Source: Parelaphostrongylus tenuis (lineage: Eukaryota; Nematoda; Chromadorea; Rhabditida; Metastrongylidae). From it: DNA of 64,000 bases. Of this stretch, positions 33,963-45,734 are shown in pieces (the first letter of the stretch is position 1; every line of letters starts with the position of its first letter). The position numbers were made by a program, and so were the translations under genes. The notes beneath the pieces are model-generated. The model was given only the letters and a program-made list of their open reading frames with translations. It did no database searches and was not told the DNA's origin. Location: positions 1 to 64,000 of the forward strand of contig JAHQIW010005318.1 of the NCBI GenBank assembly GCA_019055375.1, in the 5' to 3' direction.

Positions 33963-35219
33963 ACTGATTTCAAAGTGTGCAGCGTATCGGTGTCGAAATC
34001 AAGAGGTCGTCTACCAACAGAATCCAGCTGTGCACCAGGTGGCAGTGTGCGTCGCTTGGGCAATGTGAGTTATTCTTTTAGTTATCTTACTAAACTCAGC
34101 GAGTGGACCTTGTTCATTTGATATGAGTAGTTAGTCTAATAGATGCATTATTAACAATGTTTATTCGAAAGTGTTGGCATATGTAAGTGCACATACACAT
34201 ATGCATAAATTTACATATATGTTCATGTGTATATATGTATGTGTGCACTGTATATGTGCATGTTCAGATACATGTATAAACACGTGCATAAAAATACGCA
34301 CATATGTGTGTATATACACATGCATACACACTGTCGTGATTCGCAAGCCGAACGAACTGCAATAGACAGTGGTACCTTTTCATTTTGTAGCAAAGATTTT
34401 CAAGATTATCCATTACGCTCGACAATAAGTTTTCATAAAGAGATTAGTAAAAGATTAGAGAGAAAGATTAGTAATTATTTGAAAGCTCAAGCCTTAAATT
34501 ATCCGTGTACGTAATCGCTTTTTTGAAAAGATTTCCTTAAAACGATGTGAAATTCAGAACAAGGTTATGCTTCACATGCTCATATTTCTTGCCGATCACG
34601 GCTTGGACACTTTGTGAAAACTTCTTGTCGAGCGTAGCAGACAGGCTTGAAAATATGTGCTACCAAACGTAAGGTAGTGTTTTAATGAGCCGGTTTACGC
34701 GTCTGTGAGCAACTCGGATAGCTAAATCATAGCATATCTTTCATCATTAAAGCGTATCGAAGATTTTTAACAGAAAAAGATTTTCAAAGTAATAATAAAA
34801 TCAAGGGTACGCCCGAATTCTCACTGATCGAAAAATTTGCAGCTCATACTGCTCCACTGCTGTTATACTATTTTGACAACAGCAGAATTATCATTTTCTT
34901 ATAACGCGTACAAGTAGCAATGTTCACGAATTGATACGAAACCTATTAGCTTTACAAACAGAAGTAGATTTGTTGGGAGTTTAAGTACTAAGTTAACAGA
35001 TGCGAAAGGACGGTTGCAACAAATGAGAAATGCCGAGCTCCAACTCAGTGATTGTGAAAGCGATCTTGGTGACCTTTCTGGAGAAATTCGTCGCATCAAA
35101 TACTTTAGGCGACATGTGGTGAGACCTGTTTTCGTTCTAAGGTCAAACTCATATTTAAAGTCTCAAAATCTCATCTACAGGAAACCATGAAATCTACACA
35201 ATCAGCATGCTGTTCTTGA
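33963..35219 (+). CDS. Gene A 3' end: four phase-matched exons, coiled-coil-like C-terminus
   Basis: Exons 33963-34064 (acceptor TCTCTATTTCACAG, donor CAAT/GTGAGTT), 34391-34506 (acceptor CATTTTGTAG, donor CCGT/GTACGTAA), 35000-35118 (donor CATGTG/GTGAGA) and 35181-35219 (acceptor CATCTACAG, TGA). Phases 2, 1 and 0 close correctly at every join. The first exon reads YRCRNQEVVYQQNPAVHQVA. The middle two are highly charged and helical (HKEISKRLERKISNYLKAQA; LQQMRNAELQLSDCESDLGD), likely coiled coil. The protein ends SACCS. It is the end of the plus gene that may carry the RhoGAP exon at 27.57 kb; upstream joins are unresolved. Family unknown. Confidence 0.6.
34150..34335. repeat. TG/CA and TA-rich low-complexity tract
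   Basis: Alternating purine-pyrimidine words (CACATATGTGTGTATATACA) within a gene A intron; the ORFs across it are compositional artefacts. Confidence 0.85.
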
Positions 35220-35288
35220 TGCTCCAGTCCGGTAGCTAACAGCAACGCACAAGAATCGATCGTAAGTTGAAAGAATCAGAATTGTATG

Positions 35289-35506
35289 CTAATGTGTGTG
35301 CTGTGGGTGCCAGGGGAGCTGGCCCTTGGTTCCATACGGCAAACGCTCAATAGCGTTGGAGGCGCTCACATGTGATGTGCAATATTTGTTATTTAATCTG
35401 GGATTTTTTCTTTGCTTTGGAAGAAACTCCGGATAAAACAAATGGCACTGATAATATAGGATTTCCTCTGCACGTTCATAGGCTTTTCTTTTCTTCAGCA
35501 CAGCCA
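35289..35506 (-). CDS. Minus-strand paralogue of the 28.7-kb exon
   Basis: Acceptor CTTGCTTTCACAG, two leading bases, then AYERAEEILYYQCHLFYPEF, which aligns with SHEHVENLLQYQSHTFRREL of the plus exon at 28702. A donor ACAT/GTGAGC occurs at about 35371; otherwise it stops at 35289. It lies between the converging ends of genes A and B and may be the last exon of gene B. Confidence 0.5.
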
Positions 35507-35639
35507 CTGTGAAAGCAAGTGGCCGTTGTAAGACATAATATTGTTTAAGTGCTAGGCAAGTGCTAAAGAATGTTTTTCAACAAGTGGCACGAAGCGCAAT
35601 AGGGGAAAATCTAACCTTTCGAATAATTACTATCACCTT

Positions 35640-36892
35640 TTATAAAAGTTCTTGTCCAGCGAAAGGGACCGTTTCCTGATGTATTCCTGAATAACCAAAT
35701 AGAACCGATTCTTCTAGAGCCAATGACGTAACGCGAAGAAGTAATTTTCTAGCGGATATTTTTCTCTTAACAAAATAGATTACGATTTTCAGACAAGTGC
35801 TACCTTTGTCGGTTTTATCCAGGCTTAATAAATGATGTCCTAAAGCGTTCATTTTCACACTGCGATGTGGGATCAGATAGGAGAAGGAGAACAGCATGGA
35901 GCCTCTTGAGAATTTCAAGGAAGCCGTCATCTACATAGCAAACCTTGGAGTCTGTGCTTACCTCTCGGGTTTAACTGTCATCCCAATGCTCTGTTATGCA
36001 GCACAGATGTGGGCCGAAATTGCAACCACATCAAGAAATTTACGTACCACTCGGCGAGCTCTCGACGTAGTTTTCTGAAATTCAGTGGCACTCACAGCGT
36101 CTAGTTGCCCTACTTCCTCCTGTCGCTGGAGCTCTTCTTGAGCTAGAAAGAGTTTCGAGACATCATTTATTTGCGTCGAGGATTGACAATTCTTTTTAAA
36201 TCTAAATATGTCGGCTTTTGTGAGCACGGTATTAATTTGTTGCCTGAGAGATAGCCGAAATTTGTTCAGGCCGATGGCGCATGCTTTGAATAGTGATATA
36301 AAGCAATTATAATTACTTGGTCAATAAATTTAGTGTTTATTTCTTTAGTGATTAAACCTACGAAATGACCTAATGCTACCAGTATAATGGCAGTGGTGAA
36401 CGAGCTCGAACTCAGCTGTTTCGTTCGCAGAGGGCACGAGATCTCGCCTCCACAAAGTATAAATTGCCATGTACAGTACCTGGCCAATCGGGATCCAATG
36501 CTCACCTGAAATGAGGCCGCCACGGTTATCGAGGTCAACTGTGACGCCAAGATCTCCGAAACGAGTTTCAGGGAACCACGAAGTCCTCAATACGTTACCT
36601 CGCACAGTGTGACAAATTACTTCATCGTAGCTCACTTTCTCCACTGCAGCTCACTCAACAGCGTCGCTCATTACGCACTGTAGTTCACTCATTAGCATAG
36701 TTCACTCTCTACCATATTCATAAAAGCTACTCATAGCATTACATACACATTACTGGCAGATACGCTTTCTCATCGTCGTTCTTACTTGTCTTTGCTCTGA
36801 TAATCTTGCTTTGCATATAGAGGTTCGATTGTCCAAGCTAGCTCTTCAAAGCCACCCTGACGAACTACGCTTTCAACAACTCGCACAATACG
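35640..36892 (-). CDS. Gene B 3' part: exon chain with coiled-coil segment
   Basis: Exons 36892-36786 (GGFEELAWTIEPLYAKQDYQ; donor GACAA/GTAAGA), 36243-36048 (acceptor CTATCTCTCAG, donor GAGTG/GTACGT), the 29-nt microexon 35990-35962 (SIGMTVKPE; donor GAGAG/GTAAGC), 35904-35804 and 35686-35640. The two introns flanking the microexon are both 57 nt. Phases 2, 0, 2 and 1 match through 35804. The 196-nt exon is rich in Gln and Glu (LFLAQEELQRQEEVGQLDAV), likely coiled coil. The last join is ambiguous: 35686-35640 is open in other frames, and the exon at 35506 could follow. Family unknown. Confidence 0.55.
36244..36785 (-). other. Gene B intron with an open but unassigned stretch
   Basis: About 100 codons are open at 36345-36644 (minus), and splice-like sites occur inside (CTCATTTCAG/GTGAGC). 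An alternative exon is possible, but direct splicing of 36786 to 36243 already keeps the frame. Confidence 0.3.
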
Positions 36893-37049
36893 CTGAACTA
36901 TCGCAACAATTCTTGTGCATCGGCCAGGAACCAAATGCGAGTTGTTCGCACGGCAGACGTGCATTTCTACCAGTGAGGAATTAACGCACCGCCAACTACC
37001 ACAATCCATTGAACCATCGCAACATTCGGTGAGCTAAACCTTGGTATGA

Positions 37050-38440
37050 ATAGTGTTTTGTTTTTTGTGTTCATTAATGCATTTATCCGAAACGCTTGAT
37101 TTTACCGAAACTGTAATTTACAGATCGCTTCGTCGTCGATTTGAAGAATTTTTCCAAATTTAATAGTCCCTTAGAAATCTCTAAGTTTTACTGAAGAAGA
37201 TTATTGTATAGAACACGCAAAGTTTACCGTACACTTACATTATGTGCTATTGTCACTGATTTGTGGATTCTTGGCAAAAATTTATATCATTTCGTCATAC
37301 AACGCTTTATAATCGTAGGTGATAACTTTCTCATGATTATCTGTATTATATGAGCTCAGCACTTTTGGTAATGATACTTTATCAAAGCTGATGTTCCCTG
37401 TCGCTTTCTATGTCATCACTACTTATCACGTTGGTGTTTATATTTCTTACACCGAAAGTCTTGTCATTGCTACGTCGTTATTATTATATTACTAATGTTG
37501 CAAATAAACACTTTGGTTAATCATAGAATGAGATTTGTTCTATGAAAAAAGGTGATTCTCATGCGGCGTGCCATGGTAAACATTCTGATAATGGGTTGAG
37601 CGACAAGTTGGTAGGCGATCAGCTCACTCGACAATCAGTATTCCAGTAGACTATCCGACTTATACTAACTTGATCTCTTGTCACGTTCTTATAGCGTGAT
37701 TCGTTCTCACTCTTTGTTTCGCCATCCATTATGGTTAAAATTCTATAGGTGCCATGGGATAGATGTCTTTTTTTTTACAACAACATATCGTACTCATCTA
37801 TTCATTTTCTGCGATTGTTGTTCTACTCCATCCTCACCGATGAATTATCTGTCACAGATACTTCGACACGCTTTCAGCGGAAATCTGTTCTTTGCGCTTA
37901 AAAAACACAAGAATAGTTTATCACTGAGTTTATTCCATGGCATCAGTGACGGAGTGCCTATCACAGAGAGTCCTGTCTTTACCTACGATAAAGGGGTCTC
38001 CTTTGTACTTGAGTGCTGGAATTTGATGTTTGGGTCGTAGGTCACACGAAGTTCCAACTCCTGTCTATAGAGAGAAAGAGATGACCGAAGGCAACATTAT
38101 TTCAACAAACCTTGACTTCAAATTAATTCAGAACACCAAACAATGAGGACATTCATAAGGGGTAAAGCCGCCGATGTTGTTAGTGATGAGAGAACGAGGC
38201 AGGCAGAAAGATGAAATTGGTTGAGATTTTACAATGGTCAATAGTACATGTGCGAGTTGCATTTGCAGAGAGTTTTATTGCAAAATAAGCATATATCAGC
38301 TCCACACTGAGCTCTGCCAACTAGGTAAAACTATTGAAGCACAGAGATGTTCGTCGACAAGGCGTAAATTCACTTATCATAAGCAGACCGTTCCCTGATG
38401 TCGATAGAGAATAAATTGAATGTGGTCGTTGCCTTCGAAA
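37050..38440. other. No supported feature
   Basis: Long ORFs here (37678-38040 plus) show no splice or domain support. A small open frame near 38140-38205 (MRTFIRGKAADVVSDERTRQ) after TTAATTCAG is a weak exon candidate only. Confidence 0.3.
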
Positions 38441-38449
38441 CACGCTCCG

Positions 38450-38885
38450 AAGTATGCCAGATCGAGTTTTTTTTGCCACGTATGTCATGTGGTCTGTTAA
38501 CATGGGCTGACTTGTTTGAATCTTTATACACCATATATCTAAGTCAGCCCATTTTGACAGATCACATGACATGCGTGGCCGAAATAACGATTATCTGGCA
38601 TATTGAAAAAGTCCAAACTATCTTCTCATTCTACCGTTATTTTCAAGCGTTTTCTTAGGACCACAGCTCAAATTTTAAGATGCCTGGTAATTATTTTTTT
38701 GAGCCACGCATGTCAGAGGTCTTTTAAAGAGGGCTGACTTATAGAGCCCGATCACGTGCTTCGATCTTGCAATCTCGTCAGTCGGGCAGATCGAAACACG
38801 TGTCTTAGGCTCTATAAGTCAGCCCTCTTCAATAGACACTAATATACGTGGCTCAAAAAATATTTATCAGGCGATATTGGTTTTT
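38450..38885. mobile_element. Two short FB1 foldback copies
   Basis: 38450-38600 has inverted ATGTCATGTGGTCTGTTAAC and TGACAGATCACATGACATGC. 38650-38885 has GAGCCACGCATGTCAGAGG and AGGGCTGACTTATAGAGCCC facing their inverse, and keeps the family end GGACCACAGCTCAAATTTTA. Both lack the inner arm of the 6.7-kb copy. Confidence 0.7.
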
Positions 38886-38919
38886 ATTTGACTGCTTTTA
38901 GCGGTGGTATGATGTTTCA

Positions 38920-39240
38920 AAGATATACCCATTGATGTAGAGCAATGTGCAAAACTTCCGCGCCAGGCGGGACTAGAACCCGCACCTCAATCTTTCCTGG
39001 AATGTGTGCTCTATCCGTTACACTACTGACGCCCATTTTACACATCGCTCTTTTCTACGCTTCAGCGCACATATCTGTCAGCCGCCAGCCGTGAACGGCC
39101 TGGCCCACGTAGTCGGTCTCGACATTGAACCAGTCACGCTGACAGATATTGGCTATACCCAATGAGGTGCGGACTCTAGTCCCGCCTGACGCAAAAGTTT
39201 TGAACGCCGCTCTACATCTATGGGTTTATAATTATAACAA
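38920..39240 (-). mobile_element. tRNA-derived SINE, family 3, with inverted 3' duplication
   Basis: The minus B-box region GGTTCTAGTCCCGCC occurs, and part of the head recurs inverted at 39165-39215 (GGACTCTAGTCCCGCCTGAC). Confidence 0.65.
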
Positions 39241-39494
39241 CATAGCACCGCTACAAGTGGTTAAATAAAAAGAATAACATTCGTCGAAATTTTTTTTTAG
39301 CAAATTCCTAGCTGTAGAGGATAGAATATGAGACCCGACATTTGATACAGTGTCCATTATGAATGATCTAAAGTTACGGTAGGAGAAGTAAAGCAAAAAA
39401 AGCTTACAACGAAATGATTTAAATTATGGATTTAGTTTTTGATTTGAATAGCAAATGTAGGTTAACAATGACCTGTAAAAACGATGAAGAAACA

Positions 39495-39970
39495 CTGCGT
39501 CTCGCTTTCCGGAGTGCTTTGCGTGCTACAATGCCGTCTACGCTTAAACTTAGAATAGAGTTTCTATGATCGTTCGATAGTTCAAAAAGTGTAGATTCTA
39601 AAAACAGTTGGCTTTTAACAAAACTTGGATTTGCTGAAGCAATGATGAAACGGGAAGTGTGCTTTGGTCACCAGTTTTCCTCAATATAATTAACCCTTCT
39701 TACAACTCTTCTATAAACCAAGAATTTTTTGTCTTTTTTCGTGTTAATCAACTAAAACTTATTAGAAATGAGCGAATCTTTGCTCTAAAAATTTGATTAT
39801 CTAAGAATTATCGATGACCTGGCATCGCGTACACTGCGTAACAGTTTTATCTTGAGAAGCTATGCATTGCTTTTCGATTTTTAGTCACTACATAACTCTT
39901 AAGCATCGCTTGTAATAAAATTTGTCAAAAAATGATAAATTCATAGCATTATTTTATTTGCACAATTTAT
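39495..39970. repeat. Dispersed repeat, partner of 3160-4850
   Basis: Continuous here, split at the left end of the window. No ORF is conserved. Confidence 0.6.
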
Positions 39971-39974
39971 TACA

Positions 39975-41055
39975 TTTGGCTTAATTCTTGTCCAGTAGAC
40001 GAAAAAATTATTCAAAATTAGTTTGGGTCAAAATATTTTCATTTTCTGTCGTGGTTTTGGCTAATGAAGTGGAACTGAGAATTTTGAAGTTGAAGTGTTG
40101 ACTTTGTTTGATATGTTTGCCTTAACACTTTCTAAGGTGATTAATCATAAATAGTAAAATTTCGCTAATCTTCCTTTATGCCAATACCGAAAAGCTACAA
40201 CGACTACAGTGTGCAGTTCGAGTGTTTGAGTCGTTGTGCGTGGTGATCACGCAGTCAGAAACGGAGTGCATGCGATTGCATTCCCAATAGGAAAAGGCGA
40301 ACGAAAATATCGGTTGGTGCCGTTTTGATCGGATTTAAAATCCAAGAACAAGAATGGAGAGTTTTTTAGGGATTTCAAGGACTGTAGATGGGGACGCGGC
40401 GCTCGACTGTTTAGTAGTGGAGAATTTTATGAAGAAAAATGTTGGTTTGACTTTATTCCTCGCCAACTCTCCCGCAATTACGTGGGAACGCTTTAGTTCG
40501 GCTGTTTCTAAAATTGTAAGGAGAACTGACTCGGCTATCATTCCATAGCGTTTGGGAAGAAGATAAAATATTTAAGCAGCAATAACACGCAAAATGTTCG
40601 AAGGCCTTTGAGACGATGATTGTAAGGGAACAAAAGCTGGACATTCCATAGCAGCAAATCTGTTGTATCATTTCTTTATGGAATTATCGTGATATACCAT
40701 ATACATCATATAGTTCGTGGGACATGAAACTCAATAATGTGTTAGATTAAGTTCTATATTACATAATTAGGAGTTCTAATTAGAGATGAGCTATAGCACT
40801 GCAGTTTCGTAGGGAAATCATTATAAATTGTTTGAGCTCGTCATACGGAAAAAGTCGAGCAGCCGAAATCACTCTTAGAAGAACGAGGAAGATTGCATCT
40901 CGACGATATCAAACGTTATAGGAGCCATAATGAGCAAGGTATTTCTATTGTATACATTGATATTATGTCGTTGGATTACGATACTGCGGTTGAAAAAGAG
41001 TTGGGGCACTTGAATCACAGATAACTACACGCATGTCATGGGAGTCCTACAGTCT
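39975..41055 (+). pseudogene. Inverted, degenerate copy of gene B exons (left arm)
   Basis: The reverse complement of about 42005-43250. It contains counterparts of four gene B exons read on the plus strand, but with damage: the acceptor TTCCTTTAG has become TTCCTTTATG near 40181, one base is missing near 40398 in the exon that reads ISRSVDGDADA in the other arm, and one base is added near 40880. It also lacks a 140-bp stretch present at 43045-43190, which includes part of exon 43074-43010. This is a duplicated gene fragment, not an autonomous element. Confidence 0.65.
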
Positions 41056-41080
41056 CCAATGTGATATTTTTCCATTGAAG

Positions 41081-41256
41081 GCCTAGATACTATTCGTCGT
41101 ATTTTCGATTTGTTAGAAACCTCCGCCATCTCCAACGATACTATAGAAGTTTGTGATTTATTGCATCATTATTGGGAGAAGGGTTTTTCACAGCGAGCTG
41201 TGGACACATTAGTTTCTATCTACTGGAATTCTCATCATTTAACATTTTTAACGTTG
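41081..41256 (+). CDS. Coding exon in the duplication spacer, strand opposite to gene B
   Basis: After acceptor TTTTTCCATTGAAG two bases and 58 codons follow (LDTIRRIFDLLETSAISNDT; HHYWEKGFSQRAVDTLVSIY), ending ACGTTG/GTGTGA in phase 0. Entry phase matches the end of gene B exon 42239-42139 (CAAG/GTATTT, phase 1), and exit phase matches 36892 (phase 0). It is therefore exactly what gene B lacks between those exons, yet it lies on the plus strand, contiguous with the degenerate arm. Confidence 0.6.
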
Positions 41257-41449
41257 GTGTGATGCTATAAATTTAATATTCTGTGCTGTAGAGTGATATG
41301 AATCACATTACACGTTAAACGCGATTCCAACCAGCATTTCATTTTTTTGGGGCACCATAGCTAATGAGTTGCATTATCAGCGCACCTGCTCTGCCATTAC
41401 CATTTCTGTGACCCAAGTTTCTAATAAAAATATACGACGAATTATATGC

Positions 41450-41745
41450 TTGGTAATTGAATTTTTGAGCCACGCATGTCAATGGTCTATCCTCACAAGA
41501 GCGATGTCCTCGTCTCGTCAGTCGGGCAGTTACACATTCGCCTTTTGCCAATCCTGTGTGGGTGCTCCAGTCCTCACACTAAGAGTTAACGACAAAGAAC
41601 GTTTTACACTCTATGTCTAGTGAAATTATCACCAAACAAAGAGCGTTGTACACTCGATTGTTTTTGGCTAGTATATTTAATATATTATACCTTTCGTTTC
41701 GAATGTTTTTTTTAAGGTCACAGCTCAAATTTCAATATGCCCGGT
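41450..41745. mobile_element. FB1 foldback half copy
   Basis: GAGCCACGCATGTCAATGG, GTGGGTGCTCCAGTCC and the end word GGTCACAGCTCAAATTTCAA are present; one arm is incomplete. Confidence 0.65.
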
Positions 41746-41754
41746 AAATACTCA

Positions 41755-41985
41755 TTGATGTAGAGCAATGTGCAAAACTTTCGCGCCAGGCTGAACTAGA
41801 ACCCGCACCTCATTCTTTCCGGGAATGCGTGCTCTCTCCGTTACACTACTGACGCCCATTTTACACATCGCTCTTTTCTACTCTTCAGCGCACCTATCTG
41901 CCAGCCGCCAGCCGTCAGCGGCCTGGTCCGAGTAGTCGATCTCGACATTGAACCCAGTCACGCTGACAGATATTGGGTATTAAAG
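41755..41985 (-). mobile_element. tRNA-derived SINE, family 3
   Basis: Near copy of 38930-39160 (CGTGCTCTCTCCGTTACACT; GACAGATATTGGGTATTA). It sits at the point where the right duplication arm ends. Confidence 0.7.
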
Positions 41986-42138
41986 ATCAAACGATATTGG
42001 TTTTTATTTGACCGCCTGTAGGATTCTCCATGACATGAGTGGTAGTTATTTCGTGATTATCAAAGTGCCCCAGAACTCTTTTTCCAAGCGTAGTATCGTA
42101 GTCCAACGACATAATATCAGTGTAGACAATAGAAATAC

Positions 42139-43403
42139 CTTGCTCATTATGGCTCCTATAACGCTTAATATCGTCGAGATGCAATCTTCCTCGTTCTTCT
42201 AAAGTGGTTTCGGCTGCTCGATTTTTTCCGTATGACGAGCTCAAACAATTTATAATGATTTCCCTACGAAACTGCAGTGTTATAGCCCATCTCTAATTAG
42301 AACTCGTAATTATGTAATATATAACTTAATCTAACACATTATTGAGTTTCATGTCCCACGAACTATATGATGTATATGGTATATCACGATAATTCCATAA
42401 AGAAATGATTCAACAGATTTACTGCTATGGAATGTCCAGCTTTTGTTCCCTTACAATCATCGTCTCAAAGGCCTTCGAACATTTTGCGTATTATTGTTGC
42501 TTAAATATTTTATCTTCTTCCCAAACGCTATGGAATGATAGTCGAGTCAGTTCTCCTTACAATTTTAGAAATAGCCGAACTAAGGCATTCCCACGTAATT
42601 GAGGGAGAGTTGGCGAGGAATAAAGTCAAACCAGCATTTTTCTTCATAAAATTCTCCACTGCTAAACAGTCGAGCGTCCGCGTCCCCATCTACACTCCTT
42701 GAAATCCCTAAAAAACTCTCCATTCTTATTCTTGGATTTTAAAACCGATCAAAACGGCACCAACCGATATTTTCGTTCGCCTTTTCCTATTGGGAACGCA
42801 ATCGCATGCTCTCCGTTTCTGACTGCGTGATCACCACGCACAACGACTCAAACACTCGAACTGCACATTGTAGTCGTTGTAGCTTTTCGGTATTGGCCTA
42901 AAGGAAGATTAGCGAAATTTTACTATCTATGAATATTCACCTAATAAAGTGTTTAAGCAAACGTTTCAAATAAAGTCAACACTTCAACTTCGAAATTCTC
43001 AGTTCGTACTTCTTTAGCCGAAACCACGACAAAAAATGAAAATATTCATAGCAAAAATTGTAGGAAATATCGACCTTTGAAAATATGATACGAGAAAGAG
43101 ATGCAGTATGCCACAAAACGAGGATATCAATCGGGTCTTATCAATGGAGAAATCAAGTCGGTCCACACATCTAACATTTCATTCTGATTAACCCAAACTA
43201 GTTTTAAATAATTTTTTCGTCTACTGGACAAGAACTAAGCCAAATCATGGATTGTAGATGTCATGGGATATCTCTCATAGGAAGAATCTAAACTCAAAAA
43301 TTTGTCTTCATGTGAAATGAACTTACGAATCGCTGCGCAGCCCCATTCGTTTTCGATCCCACAGCAGCTTTGTCCTTCGAGTTTGCCTCAGGTATCGAAG
43401 ATG
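42139..43403 (-). CDS. Gene B middle part: six exons, mostly in the intact duplication arm
   Basis: 43403-43327 (EANSKDKAAVGSKTNGAAQR; donor GATTC/GTAAGT), 43074-43010 (VDISYNFCYEYFHFLSWFRL; donor AAGAA/GTACGA), 42897-42835 (acceptor CTTCCTTTAG; SYNDYNVQFECLSRCA), 42786-42746 (acceptor TTCCCAATAG), 42707-42595 (acceptor GAGTTTTTTAG; SSGEFYEEKCWFDFIPRQLS) and 42239-42139 (LEERGRLHLDDIKRYRSHNE). Phases 0, 2, 2 and 1 match across the first five exons. One exon is missing before 42239 (phase 0 against 2); the last frame could also read on to 41987. The first exon overlaps a rival plus-strand reading (acceptor CTCTCATAG at 43282, donor GTATCG). I do not recognise the protein. Confidence 0.55.
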
Positions 43404-43449
43404 CTACGGATTGAAATTTGATTAAGTATGAATCAAAAATTACTTTTAC

Positions 43450-44650
43450 TCTTTCTAGGAATAAAGTGGCCAAGAGTGCAATTTATTGTGGAAAGTCAAA
43501 GAGATTCTTTGTAGAGTACCCAGCAACAGGAATGCTTTCAAAACATGTCAGTAAATCATATTAATATTCAAGTTTAACATAATGTTCAGAAAAAATTCTC
43601 TCGTTTTCACCGTGGAACTAACGTTCTTTTCACGAAAGAAAACAAGCATGAAAAACTTTCTGTATTCCAATTCTTATAAACATTAACATTAGTCCCATAA
43701 GAAAATAGCGAAACAAAAAAAAAGAAGTAGTTTGATTTCTGACACATGTACGATTGCAGTGATTTTGAAAATAGGAGTGTTCTTCTCACGATTCATAGGA
43801 CATAACAAAATATTTAGGATCCGAAGAAAAACGTCAAAATGAAAATCATTTTATTAGAAGGAGCTACTCGTGAAAGTTGTCAAACTGAAAAAGCACAGAT
43901 TCAATCATTTGAACACGCTTTTGGTTCTATTGTATGGAAAAGCTCTGAAGAAAGCTAGTAAATATTATATTCGCAAATCCTTTCAGCTTTATTTTTATAG
44001 AATATTTTCAGTTTTATAATCACTGAAGTTTTCCTTTGATGTAAAAAAAGTAAACATTTTGAAAAAAACTACTTTTTGGTATGTCACAATGCCTTTCAAC
44101 TCAATTTATGTAGGACCTATCCACTTTCATGATTCTTGCAACAGTTTTACTCCAATGTGAAAGTAAAACAAGTTCACAGAATTAACAACTAAGCATTCAA
44201 ATCAATCTAATTTCAATATTCCGTTATGTGTTTCTCAATTCCAAGCAGTCCAAATCTAAAAAGGTGTCGAGAACTACAAGGAGATACTATCGAACTCTGT
44301 GCGGTTACCTTTTGTCAATAAACTTCAGCGAGAACTGCAACCGTCAAATGATTAATTGCTACAATTAGACTGGTATTTCAATCATATTTGCTGTGACAAA
44401 TTTCATTGGATACATTTTTTTCTTCAATCTGCTCTAATTTGACCGCAATGAAATTCAAGACTTTCCGATTTGCGTACATGTTAATGATTTTTCCACTTAA
44501 CAAATACAGCATTACATAAAATTAAACGCCACAAAACGACTACAACAATTAAAATATACTTCGATTTCGAAGACAGAGCAGTTGTCTTGATCAGTAACCA
44601 AACTACTTCTCTATACATGAATAGGTTCAGCAATTCATTTGAGTTCATGT
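43450..44650. other. Gene B intron, little else
   Basis: A possible plus exon at 43461-43560 after CTCTTTCTAG (NKVAKSAIYCGKSKRFFVEY) competes with the gene B model. Otherwise AT-rich and featureless. Confidence 0.25.
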
Positions 44651-44659
44651 TGAAGTAAG

Positions 44660-45420
44660 ATATTAGATGTACAAATACGACTCCCGCCCTCCTTTTTTTC
44701 TGTTATAATAGTGAAGCAGAGACATGCAAATTCTTGTTTTCTTTGAAAGTGCGTTAAAACGCTATTCATATGTACTTATATACAAAATATTTTATATGAT
44801 GGTTCTTATGGGGACTTGGGAGATGACAGCTTTTGTACCAAAAAACGTCGTGTGCGAGGACTTTACTTTGCAGATTTACCAACCAAAAGTAATCGAAACA
44901 GCGTGATTTTGATATTGCTCAATCGATCATTTTCTTGCAAACATTTTGGTATACAACCTGCTTATTAACATTGAGATAAAGATGTCGTGAGAATAAAATT
45001 GCTTGCTACTTGTGCACGAACGGAACGACGCTAGTAAAGCGACGCGTATGATTAATGGAGATTGGAGCGAGGTCCATCTTGAGACAAGTGCAGACAAGTT
45101 GCATACCGAAGTGCTCGCAAGAAAATTCACAATTGAATGATACCATAATGATGCAACTATACTGCAAAATCTTATTAAAGACCAAAGCGGCACAAACTTT
45201 GCAATCTTGCTGCATGATAACGATCGACTTCATTTGCAAAGCCGACCGAAAACGTCTTAAAAGCGTTGAGATGGAAAGTTCTTGGAGGTTTTACCTTACT
45301 CGCCTTACTGTCCCGACATTGCGCCGTCAGATTGCCATTTGAAAATATCACTTCAAAATTATAAATTAGAAGATTCAAAAAATGGCGTTTTAGGGTACAA
45401 AAGTCATCTTCAAAGTCCTA
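44660..45420 (+). mobile_element. Rearranged mariner relic with catalytic C-terminus
   Basis: 44985-45055 holds a mutated N-terminal segment (AAAATTGCTTGCTACTTGTG); 45060-45165 repeats the 5' end inverted; 45207-45345 encodes LLHDNDRLHL and, after a stop, LPYSPYCPDIAPSDCHLK. HDN and PSD are the second and third catalytic aspartate motifs of mariner transposases. The centre of the gene and the first Asp are absent. Confidence 0.7.
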
Positions 45421-45734
45421 TAAAAACTACCGTATAAAAAATATTATGTATATTAAATACTGATAAATAAATGGCGTACAGCAATTTGACGCACTTGCAA
45501 GCAAAAAGTAATTTACATATCTTTAACTTGACTATTCTTACAGCAAAAGAACGGATGAGTCATATTTGTACATTAGGTTGTAGCTTTCTATACACAATAT
45601 TTGGAAATTTTTAATTAGGTATTCGGACAAATCACAGACCGAAAAAGATATCGCGACAAAACAAAAACTTTTGCTCAAAAGAATTTATTCACCTTTACTA
45701 CTAGGCTGTTTTACTGGTGTTTTGTTGACGGTAC

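Noticed and set aside
38104..38205. Plus ORF MRTFIRGKAADVVSDERT after an AATTCAG acceptor
   Set aside because: Only 23 codons with no partner exon; left as a note.
29920..41985. Functional tRNA genes at the box-containing repeats
   Set aside because: Cloverleaf pairing is broken and the heads are joined to repeated bodies, so these are SINEs.
39975..43250. Reading the 3.3-kb inverted repeat as a large foldback transposon
   Set aside because: The arms contain phase-matched host exons and no multicopy evidence, so an inverted gene duplication fits better.
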